NCBI GenBank assembly: GCA_036583965.1
Contig: JAZBQD010000014.1
Coordinates: forward strand, 67,486,395-67,550,394
Direction of reading: 5' to 3'
Origin: Prunella strophiata
Lineage: Eukaryota; Chordata; Aves; Passeriformes; Prunellidae
DNA: 64,000 nt
Numbering within the stretch: position 1 is the first letter of the stretch; each line of letters opens with the position of its first letter. The position numbers were made by a program, and so were the translations under genes. Positions 1-12,855 of the stretch are shown here, in pieces. The notes under the pieces were generated by a model. It did not search any database and was not told the DNA's origin. It saw only the letters and a program-made list of their open reading frames with translations.

Positions 1-3000
1 TTATAAAATGATTGACAATATTTTCAATTAGCATTACCAAGAAATGCTTAAATTTTTATATTAAAACTGACTGATATGTCAGTCATTATGAAGAGAAATA
101 TAACTTTTCTGATGGGAAGAAAACAGGGGAGATCAAAATTATTTCAGAAACTGAATTTCTTGTAGAGATTACTTTAAAACTTAAAAAAAACCCCACTTTT
201 TCCCCTTTTATCTGAGAGCAATCATAACTTATGCAATATTGTTCCAGAATTCAGTCTGAAATAGAATGGTATTTCTAAGAAAAATGAAAATTTCCTCTAT
301 TACTCTGTAAACTGAGTGTCTTTTCTTCGATTATAGCAAAGAGGTAGGATTCCATCTTAGCATGGTCTTAAAAAAAGTGAAAATCACTCTATTGAGCAGC
401 AGTCCAATATGCTTGGTTTTCAGATATGAGATAACCCACACTTTGGCCATTTTAGGACATGTTTTGAAAACTATCTTATCTGAAAAAACCCTTACATAGT
501 GAGCTTTCCATGAAGTCCAGTTGGAGACCAAAAAGGCTGAAGTGTTAAGCTCTGAGAATTCAGCAAAGAGAATTCACAGATTGAAGAGTCTTCTGCTTTC
601 CAATGCCCAAGTGTGCAACCTGATATAGCAAAAAATACAGCACTGTACATTGATTTTCTGTTGCTTTCTTAATTGGCAGCTTTAACAAAGGTTATAATGT
701 GAAAACTGAGGGGTAGTTGGAAGCCAATATTCTCATTTTGTCAATAATTTCTGTTTCTGGAGAGATTCGTGTATCAACATCACCTTGAGCAAATAAGATC
801 CTTTTGAGTAGTCTCAGAAATCATCAGGCTCTAAACAAGGGTCAGTGAGGTGCTACCAAGCAAAACAGGAAAAATTACTTAGAAGGGAAGGGCAGAGTGC
901 CACAGAGAGTGATGGGAAAGAATAAAATGATAAATAGTGGGGAGAAGTATATCTTAGTGCTGAACACTAAGCTGAAAATTCTCTTCCATAAAGCACTGGA
1001 TAGAGTAGAGCAGTAAGCAGAGGAATTCTCCATAATTTGGAGTATTTCTATGAACCTAGAAAAAGGTCTACACCAGCAGAAAGATGAAAAATTTGTGTCA
1101 AGGTCACATGTGGTCAAAAACAGATAAAAGTCAAAAGGGATACAATGGTTGTGGAGTCTTCATCTTTGGAGAGAGTTAAAACATGACTGGACACAGTCCT
1201 CAGCAACCTGCTCTGAGCATGAAGTTGGATGGAAAATTTCCAGAGGTCCTCTCCAACCTCAACCACCTTAGACTTCTCTGACTGACCTGATAACACATAC
1301 TACTTGTGTTTTGTTTCCCATCAAGACCAATCTCTCCACACTGAGGACCTGCATTCCCTTTGGACAGGGATGTCCATCTGCCTTTAATTGTGTGGCCAGG
1401 AGGGGTGAAGTTTCTTTAAAAGTCCAGTGGCTCTGGCACCACTTATGTAGAAGCACATTTTTCATGAATGTGGCCTCTGGAATTAGATCAAAATGTTCTA
1501 GAGGCAGACTTGGCTTCATTCTGCTCTGCAAATGGCATAAGTGACACCAGTAGATAAGTATCAGGCCTGGCATATTTTCAAACACTCTGATAGTGATAAT
1601 AAGAATGTAGTATAACCCAAACCTCCTGGTATAACTTCCCTGAAATCAATGAGATATGTAATACAGACACAATCCTGTGAGGAAGAGCCTCAAATCTGAA
1701 ATGTAACTTAACATTCCTGACACCGGGAATCAAAAGAAATTGGTCCCTTTTCCCAGAGCTTCATAGGCAAAGCTTCCCCATCACAATCACAGAGGATGTT
1801 TCACTGAAGATGATGTTGGACACCAACCATCAAAATGCTCATGTTCTATAATCATGGTTCACATTTCAAATAAGACACAAAGTAATGTTGCTGTCACCAC
1901 GTATTTGCTGTTTTGGCATTTAAACATCAGATCCTTTCAAAAAGGAGATACTGCTACATTCCACATGATGGCAGGAGATCTGTTTTTCTTACTGCAAAAC
2001 CAGAGCTTGCAGTTTAAGATTGTCCTATTAAACATAGCCAGATAAGCAATCTCCCATATTCTCCAAGCTGTTTTATAATAATGTGTTCTCAAGACATACT
2101 CAAAAGGGACAATTCTTCTTTGTATATTAAAAAAAAAACAAAAAAAACAAACATGCTGAAATAGTTTTGCAAAGTTTACCTAAATGATTAAATAAGTGCT
2201 TTGTAAAATAATACATACAAGTCTACTGGTATTTCTGGACAAATTTACAATGCTTACCTTGTTTTTGTTGTATGTAATTAGGTTAACTCACTATAGGATT
2301 TTGTATATATTGTTCTTTATGCTGTCCTTGTTTTTATTAAAAAAGAGGAACTTTCAGGAGCAATTTAGTAAAATTGATTTTACATTTTTTTCAATACAAG
2401 AATTTTCTGCTTATTTTTTAACTGAAGAAATGCTGGAAACACTAAGATTGCTTTTTTTCTGGAGGTTGATGGGTTTTAGTATGGCTTTTCTGGAGTGCTT
2501 TTGGAGCCCTTTAATTAAAACATTGAACATGTGTTTTGTTAAAAATATATAACAATGATGTGCAAGTGTTTAGTGGGCATTGGAATGCCAATAAATATTC
2601 TTTAAAACACTAATTTAAAGTGTTTATCCTTAACTTTATTGAGTTGGATTATGTTATTATTGTTTTTTTATTCTCTGTCAGCCATCTCCTATTTACACAT
2701 ATGAAAAAGAAGGGCAAAGTCAAAACCAAAATTTTACATTTAACAGCACACTTCATTGTTTGCTTACATATTGCAACAAACAAAGCAGGAAAAAAATCTC
2801 ACATGATTTCTTGTTTTTCTGTCATATGCAGCTCATCTTTAAGCAATATACATGAATCATTAAGTAATTATGCAAGAGTATGTTCTGCTAAAAAAGTGCA
2901 CCAGGTTCATCCTGTGTTTTTCTTTACCAGGGAATGCCCAATTCTTTTGGCACATTCCTCTTTATTAACTCGATTTTAGGGCCAGAAAACAATCATAATA

Positions 3001-3239
3001 TGATATCTTGATATCACTTCATGCTCCCATTACCTGTATTGAGCTTTTTACAAGACTTTGTTTGTTTAATGAGACAACAAAATCAGATGATGGGCAGCCG
3101 TTGGCAGAAGTTATTTAGACCCTAAAGACCCTTAAGAGACAGATTAAATGCATAATTCCATCTTGTTCATGTATGAAATGAATTTTCATGGACTTTTCTT
3201 CTGTTTCAAATATCAGCCCCATATGTGGCTGAGCTGAAG
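1..3239. other. A+T-rich non-coding sequence, no gene seen
   Basis: No gene, RNA gene or clear repeat is recognised here. Open frames are short and occur on both strands without matching any protein family I know. The block at 1300-1560 is stop-poor on both strands, but its codons show no coding bias and no splice pattern supports it. Short A-rich tracts occur near 184 and 2129. It reads as intergenic or intronic background. Confidence 0.6.
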
Positions 3240-3800
3240 CTGTGGGTGCAGCAGAAGCAGTGGTGGTTCCACAGCTCCTCCTGACACAATGAGGGGGAGG
3301 AGAAAATTTTCAGCAAATTTCCAGGTGGAGCACCCAGAATAAGTTTTGTCAGGGTGACATCCCCCCACTAGGCAGAGGAAGCCAGGAGACAGACCCCAGC
3401 CTGGGAACTCTGCTGGGCTGTGTGCTGGTCAGGAGCTGCACAATGGTCACTCCTTCCCTCTGCTATCCCCAGCTTTCAGGCTATGGAAATGTACAGAGTT
3501 CTGGGGATTATTTGGTGCTTGGGAAAACATAGAGCCAATATTCTTAAAATTTACCTTTAATGGCTCTAAACCTATCCTCTCAAATCCAACAAAAGAGGAG
3601 ATATCCCCTTTGGTTTTATAACACAGCCAGCAGAGAGTGAAGCACGCTGCTTAAAGTATAAGTCCATCAAAGGCTGGCACCTCCTTGCTTAATAAACCTT
3701 TCTCTTTGTGTATTTGACTCATATTTGATCATTTTAACTGCATTTGAGTACTGTTAGCTCTGGGGAGACAACTCAGCTTTTGGCTCAGGGATCAGGAACG
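3240..3800 (+). mobile_element. Probable solo LTR of an old avian endogenous retrovirus
   Basis: This block is richer in G+C than its surroundings and has the order of signals expected of a retroviral LTR read on the plus strand. A TATA-like TTTATAA lies at 3616-3621 and a polyadenylation signal AATAAA at 3691-3696, about 75 bp later. A T-rich stretch then leads into a more G-rich end near 3760-3800. No gag, pol or env frame lies on either side, so a solo LTR left by recombination is the simplest reading. The boundaries are approximate and no target-site duplication was confirmed. It could also be another interspersed repeat that contains these common motifs. Confidence 0.4.
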
Positions 3801-4361
3801 GAACTGTAGGATAATTTTCAATTATAATATCTCTCATATTGATGATGAATGATACTCAAGAAAGAAAACAAAAACCTGAGCATGATAGCATAGTTTTAAC
3901 TTGTAACCTGAACAGATGCAGTCTGTGAACTTTGAGACTTAATAGCAATGGAATGCCACATTATTATTTTCCAATCCTTTCTGAAGAAGAATTTCCCTGG
4001 ATGAGTGCTGATGACAATTTAGAAAAACATTTTGGGACTGATCATTTTTGGACCCTAAAATGCTGTATCAGCTAGCCAAGCACATTCACTTTACAACTCT
4101 TCCTTGTTTGGTGCTCTGTAGCTTTCTTTCAGCACATCTTTTAATTTGGGAGAAGAAAACAATGATTATTTTCATAGAAGATTTTAGTCTGTTTCATGTG
4201 CCTTCACTCAGGAACTACTACAAAATTTGTGTGATTAACTTGTAAGAACTTGAAGGTAATTTTTAAGTTAGAACTCCTTTTATCCACTCATCTCCTTTGT
4301 TTTATATATCTTTACTTGATTTTGCTTTTGAATAATCCAACTAAAAGAAACAAAACAAAAC

Positions 4362-4362
<1 letters not shown>

Positions 4363-4395
<33 letters not shown>
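4363..4395. repeat. Poly-A tract (A33)
   Basis: This is an uninterrupted run of 33 A residues, preceded by an A/C-rich lead-in from about 4343. No retroposed coding sequence is recognisable upstream, so it is called a simple homopolymer and not a retrocopy tail. Confidence 0.9.
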
Positions 4396-4396
<1 letters not shown>

Positions 4397-7267
4397 ACCA
4401 CTAAATTTTGAGCAAAAATAGTCCCAGCCATGTCCCTTTAGTAAAAGTGAGAGTGAATTTTGGAGGAAACTGGAGCAGCTGTTTCTTTTCTCAGGACAAA
4501 TGTGATCTGGGAAATCCACAAATCAAAATGCTTATCTTGTGTTGGTGCCAGCACATAACACATGACTCCTTGGTAGATGAATGTCTACTGTAGGATGCAT
4601 TATTAGTCTATTCAGTCTCATGTGCTGTGCTGACCTACTTTAACTTATTCTTCATAATGCACAGCACTGAAGCAACATTGACTCATATACTCATTTCTCA
4701 TATACAATGAGGCATTAATAATACATTGGATTTTCTTTTTTCCTCCAAAGCAAAGATATGGTTAAATCAAATGGATCCTGATGTGAACATCAACAAATGA
4801 AACAGATTGGCCCTTGTACAAGCAAAATGATGTTTTATAGGGAAGGCATTTCATTCTGCTTCCCCTGACAGATGTTTCCTTAAATATGTTACTGCTATTT
4901 TTATGCTGGGCAAGGTGAGGTTTCTGGTTTTGTTGGGCTTTACTATAACTTCTCATGGTAGTTTTTCTTACTTGCAACTAGAAAGCAATCCAAAATAAAC
5001 CAGAAAATTTGGGCATGTTTTAAAATGTATTGACAAATCCTTCCAGAAAAACAGAACTTACAAAAATCCCTTGAAATAAATATTGTTAAAAAGGTGCTAT
5101 GTGACAAACATAGGAGCCAATTCTGAGACAGTAAAAGCAAAAATCAACATCATTTATGTAAAATGAAGAATTTACTCCAAGGAGCTTATTACCTCTTGAG
5201 ACTAATGAGTACCAAATTCCTGATGAGGGAAACAAAAGAAGAGACAAATTAACATCATAGGAAATTTTTCTTCTCATTTATGGCAAACTAGAGGACAAAT
5301 ATTTTTCTACAAACAAATCTTGTAAGTGAACTTGCTTATTTGGTTGAATAATTTTAAAAAGTTCTCTGTCCCTTGCTATGCTGCTGTTCACTTTTTTTGT
5401 TTTCTAGGGTGAGCCAGCAGATTCTGGTTCATAACTGGACAGACTGCAGTGCTGAAATGCAAGAACTCAAAGAGTTTCTACTTTCCTTCTGCATCAGGGT
5501 AACTTGCATCTAAAAAGCAACAACAATACAAGCCATCAGTTCCTGGACATATAAAATTAAATTCATATGTTTAAAATATAGCATTTAACTTATGATTTTT
5601 GATTTCAAAGCAGGCTGTGCTTGTTTTGAAGACATGCACTGAAAATGTCAGTAGCTGCTCTTCTTGCAAAATGAAACTCAGATGTAAGAATCTCTGTTAG
5701 CATCCTTAACTCCTATTTGTTTTCTTTTTTTTATAATTTTAAAGCACAATTCACTCAGGTAAAAGAAGAGTGTTAGACTAGTTTCAATTAAGGGAGCTTG
5801 GGACAAGAATCAACTCAGATAATCTAAGTTTATATTGACATATTTTAAAAGACTGATTGCTTTATATTATTAATTAAAGGGTACGACAGTTCTGCTGTAC
5901 CGAAATAATTAACAAGCTCTGTTAAGTGCTAATAATTTGGCCTTTTTTAATAAATGAAACCTTCTCCAACTTTTCAGTTTTAAGCTTTGGATAATACTTC
6001 AATTTGCTGTAGAGTTTCAAGAAAATTAGCTAATTAGTTTTTCAGAGATCTAATCAGTTGGATATTGGCCTTCAAAAATGTTTGTACATGTACTATCATG
6101 ACTTTTAAATCTCCATCAGTTTTAAAAGCCACCAGTAGCAGAAAATAATTTCTTTTTTCGAATACCAGAATCAGCTTTTTCTTACTGAAATATGGGAATA
6201 TTTTGTCAATATGCAACCAGGAAACAATATTTCTAGTATTATGTAAATATAAACTTCTTAAACAAAAGGAAAATATTTGGCAGTTTTCTTCAGCATAGTA
6301 TTGGGAAATGTTCTGAATGTTTAAAAAATACTTTCTTCTTTTTTTTTTTTTTTTTTGGTGTTAAACCAGTCATTCAGTATTTCCCTGCACTGACATTTAA
6401 GGGCATAAAAACCACAATTTAGATGATTTGCAGGAACTTCCAAAGGATAGGACAGGGTCTTTGTCAGTTATACTTTATTTGATAAAACTGTGCCTCTGAT
6501 TTAAATGCCCAGTTGCTGAAGTAATGCACAAATACCTTGAGGCACCTGTGATTGCACATCCTTGCCAAGGGCACCTAATGAGTCAGATGAGTGGCCACTC
6601 TGATTCACTCAGAGAAAACACTCAGGAGCTGGAAGTCTCCTTGAGATTCCATGCCCTTCTTCTGGTGCCCCATCTCCTTCCTCAGTGAACCCAAAAGTCA
6701 ATAAAATGTGTGAATGTTCCTGGTCCCAAGGAAGGTCTGTCTTGGGGGATTTATACCTGGATGGGGGACTGGGATGGTCCCAATGGGAACAGGAGAAGCT
6801 GTTAAAGGGAGCAGAGGTGGGTTAAATGAGGACTTCAGTCATCTTTTAGCCTCCAAAGGAAAATTATGCCTGGCTCTACATTAATTGTGGGGTATAACAA
6901 TACCATTTGTAGGATGCTTCTACCTGCACATGCTCACAGGAATGTGCAATTATAGAAAGCACCTCTCCCTAAAGTAATGTGAAAATATTTGAAATATTAA
7001 GGATGGGGGGGCTGGTGGGAGGGAAGAGGTTGTGTTTTATTCCACAACAGAAATGTTCAGTTTCTGTCTCTCTTCCAAAAAAAGCAATTGAAAGGCTTGA
7101 ATCTATTCTGGTTTTAGAAATCTGCATCCCTATGTGATTCAGAGCAGGGACTCAAAAAAGCTTCTTCCCAGTCTATGGTTGTGAACAGCATGTGATCAAC
7201 ATTGTCTTTGCCCTACTCCATCTTCCCTTGGACTAATAATTCCTCAGACAAAAATAACTCCTTAGGG

Positions 7268-7289
7268 AAAAAAAAAAAAAAAAAAAAAA
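7268..7289. repeat. Poly-A tract (A22)
   Basis: This is a run of 22 A residues between unique sequences. No retrocopy body or flanking duplication was seen. Confidence 0.9.
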
Positions 7290-8796
7290 GAGCACTCACA
7301 TGAGTTGGCACTTTTTGCACTGTGAAATAGCCTACTGGAAAAATTCCTTAGCAGCTCCCCCTGTAGATGTTCATGCTATCAGTGCATGGATACAGTTTAT
7401 TTCATTGTACCATTATTGACATTGACAAAGAATTTCTTATCTCTGGCTTCTAAAGATCAAGCAGACATCAACAAGGTTTCTCTCCAACGAGGCATGCTAG
7501 CACATGATGAAGTCAGTTTGCACATTAAGAGTTCATTAAAGGTGCTGTTCCAAGAAAGATACATAGCCAGGGTTTTGCCAACTAATAAATGACCTTGGAT
7601 TTTTTACTTATTGCAGATTGCTGCATAAATTCTGAGGACCTGTTTTCATAAGATTTAAGCATGTGCACTCTTGTTCTCTGTTTCTAGCAGACAATATCTC
7701 CAGGTCATGCTGTGTTACAGGATCTCACAGTCTCAATATTCTTTGAGATCAATATAATCTTTACCTTTCCCATCATCATGTGTAGTAGCAAACACAAGAT
7801 TTGCTGACCTAGGTTTTCACAAACCAAAGGGCATGAGGAAGGTATTGGGAAAGCAGAGTTTTAAGTATCAGGATCAGACCCCTTTTTGTCCATATACCTG
7901 TAAATTGGTGTACTAAGAATGGATTTAACTGGATGTGGGGAGGATCATATGGTTATTCCCACACCACATGTCCCATGGCACATACAGTGCCTTGTTCCTG
8001 TCTCCCCAACAATCTGAACCTGAATTTGCATAGTCTTCTAATACAAAACCAAAAAAAAAAATACTGACATAGGAAGAACCATCCACACTTTTACTGCTCT
8101 AATACAAATACTGCGAGTTCAACCTACAGCTCAATCTCATAATGATCAGGAAAATCTTCCAGTTTAATGACTACATTCATTTTTCCTTCCTTGAACTAAA
8201 TGCACAGTTATCAAAGCCAGAAGGATCACTGGCAGTTTCTCCCAGCTTTCACTGGAAGCTGAAAATGGCATTCTCATCACAGAATTAATTAATGTTCTTG
8301 ATGCAAAGAGATAGAGAGCAGATTTACGTTCCACATGTTATCGAATAACTCCCACACGTAATATTGCTTTGGCACATTTTATGTTCCTGGAGTTAAAGTG
8401 CACATCAATAGCTCAATGCATTGATAACCTGAGTGTCAGTGCAGCTATAAAACCTGATTCTCCTTGAATTCTGCAGTTTTCAGTACACCACTCTCCTGGT
8501 CCTTGTTGCTGCTGTGGAAGTGACACATAGATTAGAGAAGCTGAATGATATAAACCAAATTTTTTGTGGGTTTGTTTTCATTATTTTTTGTTTTGTGTTG
8601 TTAACCTAATTTCATTTTGCTGAAGAAGTGTCTTCAGAAGGATTAAAAATTACACCTTGCTTTCATTTTTCCACTGCTTGAAGTGTGTCCCCTCTTGGGT
8701 GAACCAGCCACTTCCAAACTCAGTTCAGGTCTTTATGGGGCTCAATGAGACATCACTGCTTTTAAGGCATAATATTAATTACTGGAAATGAAGCAA

Positions 8797-8884
8797 TAGA
8801 GTAGAATAGAATAGAATAGAATAGAATAGAATAGAATAGAATAGAATAGAATAGAATAGAATAGAATAGAATAGAATAGAATAG
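8797..8884. repeat. (AATAG)n pentanucleotide microsatellite
   Basis: An almost perfect tandem array of the 5-bp unit AATAG (about 16-17 copies) runs into a CR1-like tail that starts at about 8885. The unit resembles the short tandem repeats that end CR1 elements, so the array probably grew from the CR1 terminus by slippage. Such arrays tend to vary in length between individuals. Confidence 0.95.
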
Positions 8885-8927
8885 CTCAGTTGAAAAGGAC
8901 CTACAATAAACATTGAGTCCAACTGCT
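8885..8927 (-). mobile_element. CR1 LINE 3'-end fragment (antisense), joined to the microsatellite
   Basis: The sequence after the pentamer array matches the antisense form of a CR1 3' end: an AAAAGGACCT-type motif, then a GAGTCCAACTGC-type motif. Only about 40 bp are recognisable. It is a dead fragment without coding capacity. Confidence 0.6.
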
Positions 8928-11900
8928 GTTACTTCCTCTGTTTTAGTTCAAAAGGATAGAAAAAGTGCAATGATTATTGCACAACCACTCTGAGTGGGTT
9001 ATTTTTCACTACAGTGATAAATGCTTTGGACAGCACAAAAAAGGCATGTGAAGGCATTTGGAGGTGCCAGATTTGTTGGGCTTTTGTCAAAGCATTACAT
9101 AGGACAGATGGAGAGGGTTGAATGTGGTTTCAACATTGCTTGCTTAATCTCACTTACAGCAATTTTATATATGCAGGTTTAAAGTTAATTATTTCCTTTA
9201 CTCTCTTTATTTCCTTCTTTCCATGCAAACTGGAAGATATTTTAGCACTCAACAAGCTCTCAAATAGGCTTCATGCTTTTTCTGGAGAAAGAACAAAGAT
9301 GTGAATGTGCATCTAGCTCTAGTTATGTGATGATATCATGCCAGCAGAATCTCCATTCAAATTTTTGAGCTAAATGCAGTAAAACTGGTGTGTCATCAGA
9401 CTGAGTTCCACACTTAATCAGCCTGCTCTCCTGGTAAGATATGATCTAATATAATTTGAAAAGAGATAACATCAACTGGGAAGAAAGTTTGTGTCAATAA
9501 GCTTAGAAGGGGTTTTTGTTGTCCTAGCAGCACATCATTTTACTTGTTATTTGATTTGTAAAATCAAATAGATTAAAGTACGAATTGGAAAAAAAAAAAA
9601 ATAAATAAAATACAGTATTTTCCAAGTAGTGAACTTTACAGTGGTATGGCTATACTGATATATCTCCTTTTTACACTTGAGACACTGAAGAATAGATAAT
9701 ACACTATAATTCATTTCAGCAGATTTTAGGTATTCCCATACATTTTTGACATCTTTAATAGGACCTTTCTGCTCTGGTTGTCTTTGCAGTTAAGGGAGAA
9801 AAACAGGCACTTTTTAGGCATGCTTCATATGACTTAATTGAGAGGAATGTTTGAGAATGAGATAAATGGTTCTGGGCTTCACAGGATATATCAGCCAGAT
9901 TTCCCTGACTGTAAAGAGAAACTGGATTGATTTTCATGGATGTAGAAGCACCTTTTGTCAACATATATCTTTGCTCAGATGCATCCTACCCTATCTGAGA
10001 GACAGCTCAGGAAGTCTGTCATGGAACAGCATTTCTCCAGGGTGAAAATCATGACCACCTCTCAGAAACTTGAAAATCAGGTTCTGTCAAATGTAATGCT
10101 GATATCACTCTCCCTCCATACCTCCCAGCCCTTATCCCAAGCTATCCTACTTAACACATGGCCTTCAGCAGAGTTGCTAAAAAAATAAATGTGTGCTGGC
10201 CTGCAAAATTTGCATTATTTGCTACCTAAGCAAAAGTTGCTGCACCGCTCTGTTGAACAACTAAAAGGCCAACAGAGCCCATTGCCAGAATCCTTATGCT
10301 AAAAGCTGAGGAAAGAAAGAGTGTAAAAACAACTCCAGGTCATCTCAGATCCTTCCTCTACATGAACTTAATCTCTGTTGGAATCATCCTGACTCATTGT
10401 TATGCATTTAGTCCACGATGTGCATGAAGCAACAGACAAGGATGTCCAGGCTGTGGCTCTTGAGTCACAAGTGGCTCATCCATGCCAGTTGTCACGTTGT
10501 GCCAGGTCAGTGTCATGGCTGAAGGACAATTTGCACCTTGAGCAGGAGTTTACAATCTAAGCCAAATTCTTGGATAAGGGAGGAAGTCAGGCAGGGCTGC
10601 TGAGATGGGATCCAACCCCCATCCATTGTGTAATGGCATGAGTTTGACAAAACCAGTGTCTTTCCCTTGGCTGTGAAACAGTGGCAGGAATTCCCTCCAT
10701 GGTTGCCACCCCGTGTTCCCTGCCTCTCTCCCCCTCACAGAGATTTTGGAAGGCGACCCACAGAATTGGGGAGGTGGGAGGAGAACAACGGTGCCCAAAG
10801 AACATGGATAATTGCTTATAATTAATACTGACAATTGCACAATCACATGTGAAAGAGTTACATTACACAATCTCTTACATAACACCTAATCTTAACCTAA
10901 TTCTGCTCCACTGCATATGCCTTGTACTAAAATACTGTTGTCATTTAGAAGGAAGAATATCCCCATTTAAGTAAAATTTAAAAGTGGATGTTACAGCTCT
11001 TGAATTATTCAAGAATCTGATGATAAAGCAACATTTTGGGTTTTACTGAGGTTTATTTTATTTAAGACATTTTTGCCATAATATCATTTGCTATCTTAAC
11101 TCTTGGGAAACTGATGTAGATTATTAAATTGTGCCAGAAGTAATTTTCAATGGTTCTAAAAGAAGGCGAAAAATGAGCTTCTTAACAGAAAATGACAGTA
11201 CATTTCCCTTTCCCTACTCTTTGATTTTCTTTTTCAACAGTATATTCCCAAATGACTTAAAGCCATTTTGTATTTCAACAGGCACTTTTCCCAGTTTCAG
11301 CAACCCCAAGGGTTATCCTACCCCTGTTAAAGAATGTACCTAATTTTTTAGTGTTTTCATGAGCCCCAAATTCTGTGTCCGTGAAATATAACTGGATGTT
11401 TAAAAAAAAAAAAAACAAAAAAACAAAAAAAAAAAACCCCAAGAATTTCAAATACATGTGCCTGGTTGGATACTGGTTGCTGTTATTATTACTAGAATTG
11501 AGTGTAACTGTTAAAGTGCATTATGGCACACATTTCATGAGCACTCATCCCATAAGATCTGGAACCACTTGTCTCTTTCTAATGTGCATCATATTTTCTA
11601 ATGGAAACCAAGGTCTGCTCTAACTTCTGGTGACAAATTATCAAAGGCTAATGAGGAAGAGAGGTGGACTCCTTAAGAAATTTCCCATAAGTCTCACTAG
11701 AGAGGGAGCTGTTGAAACAGATTTGTACACAGTCAGACTTGGCTGAACTTCTGCTGGGAAGTCAGTTTGTAACTGTGGTCTCTAGAATTTTACCCCATGT
11801 CCTACAAAATTCAACCCCAAGGAATACTAGAGCATTCTCCTGAAGGGTCATGCAATATCCAGTTTCTGCTCCAGAGTTTAGAGGCACCCAGAGGGACACT

Positions 11901-12604
11901 GGGTTTCTCTAACCCAGAATACAGCAAACAGTCTTCTAAATGCTCTTGTCATGGGACAATAAGCATGAAGGCTCAGGATAACAGTCTCAGTGTTTGTTAG
12001 GCTGGATGTTGATTGCTCTAACAAATTAAACTTCTCCCTGGCTATCATTAGATGTAATTTGGCCTGGAAGTGATAACGAGGTAGGTCTTTGTGGCTGCAG
12101 CATCCTCTTCCTTACAGTTATTGAAAGATAACTCTCTGTTGGCAGCTGAGGCTGGAAGATTCAAGTATGAAAGCAAATAAGAATCTGTCTTGTAAAACAA
12201 TCTACTGCTGGTGATTGTGAATTGTACATATATGAATTATATGTTCCTGTAACATTATTTTTTTCAATTGCTATAGAACTTATTGCTGAGGGATGTTTTA
12301 AAGGCAAAAGAGATAAATTAATCAAATTAGCAGCATAGTCTATCAAAGTAACCACACATTATGCTCCAAATAGTTTCAGCTGACATGATGTAAATCACTG
12401 ATTATCGAGGCATTAATTATTCTTATTCTCTTTTCCTCAAAATCTTCTATCATTCAGTGTTAAAACAGGATTCTGGGGAAAGATTAATTTTGATCTGATC
12501 CTGTATGTTGAACTTATGTTCCTGTGCTTTAAAACAGTACCATCATCAGAGAAGATGACAGCAAAAAGAAAGGGGTCTTACATCCTGGAGAATAAGATCA
12601 CAAA
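8928..12604. other. Unannotated sequence; possible old repeat at 10.4-10.9 kb
   Basis: No gene is recognised. The part at about 10420-10880 is clearly richer in G+C than its surroundings. On the minus strand it carries an open frame of 111 codons with no family resemblance. Its composition and abrupt edges suggest an old LTR or other interspersed repeat on the minus strand, but no terminal motif settles this. An A/C-rich tract lies at 11402-11440. Confidence 0.4.
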
Positions 12605-12855
12605 TTCATAGAATCAAAGAATGGTTTAGTTTGGAATGGGACCTTAAAGATCCTCTTGTTCCAACCCCCTGCCATGGGCAGGAACACCTTCCACTATCCC
12701 AGGTTACTTCAGAGTCCCATCCAATCTGGCCTTGGACACTTTCAGGAGCAGAGTAGCCACAGCTCCTCTGGGCAACCTGTGCCAGTGCCTCAACACCCTC
12801 AGAAGGAAAAATTTCTTCCTAATCAATCCAAACCTACTCTCTTTCAGTTTGATTC
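12605..12855 (-). mobile_element. CR1 LINE 3'-end fragment (antisense)
   Basis: Read on the plus strand this starts with the TCATAGAATC-type octamer tail of CR1, then GGACCTTAAAGATCCTC and CCAACCCCCTGCCATGGGCA, the typical order for a CR1 3' untranslated region inserted on the minus strand. It is 5'-truncated, as most CR1 copies are, so it contains no reverse transcriptase. The 108-codon plus-strand open frame across it is a by-product of the repeat and not a gene. Confidence 0.92.

Larger units (their letters stand above)
3801..8796. other. Unannotated A+T-rich stretch with homopolymer tracts
   Basis: No gene is recognised. The segment holds A33 at 4363-4395, T18 at 6339-6356 and A22 at 7268-7289. 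A weak exon-like segment lies at 5408-5498, and a block rich in TAATTA-type motifs at 5860-6010; both are described as findings. The part at 6480-6840 is more G+C-rich and contains an AATAAA near 6700, so it might be an old unrecognised repeat. Confidence 0.5.
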
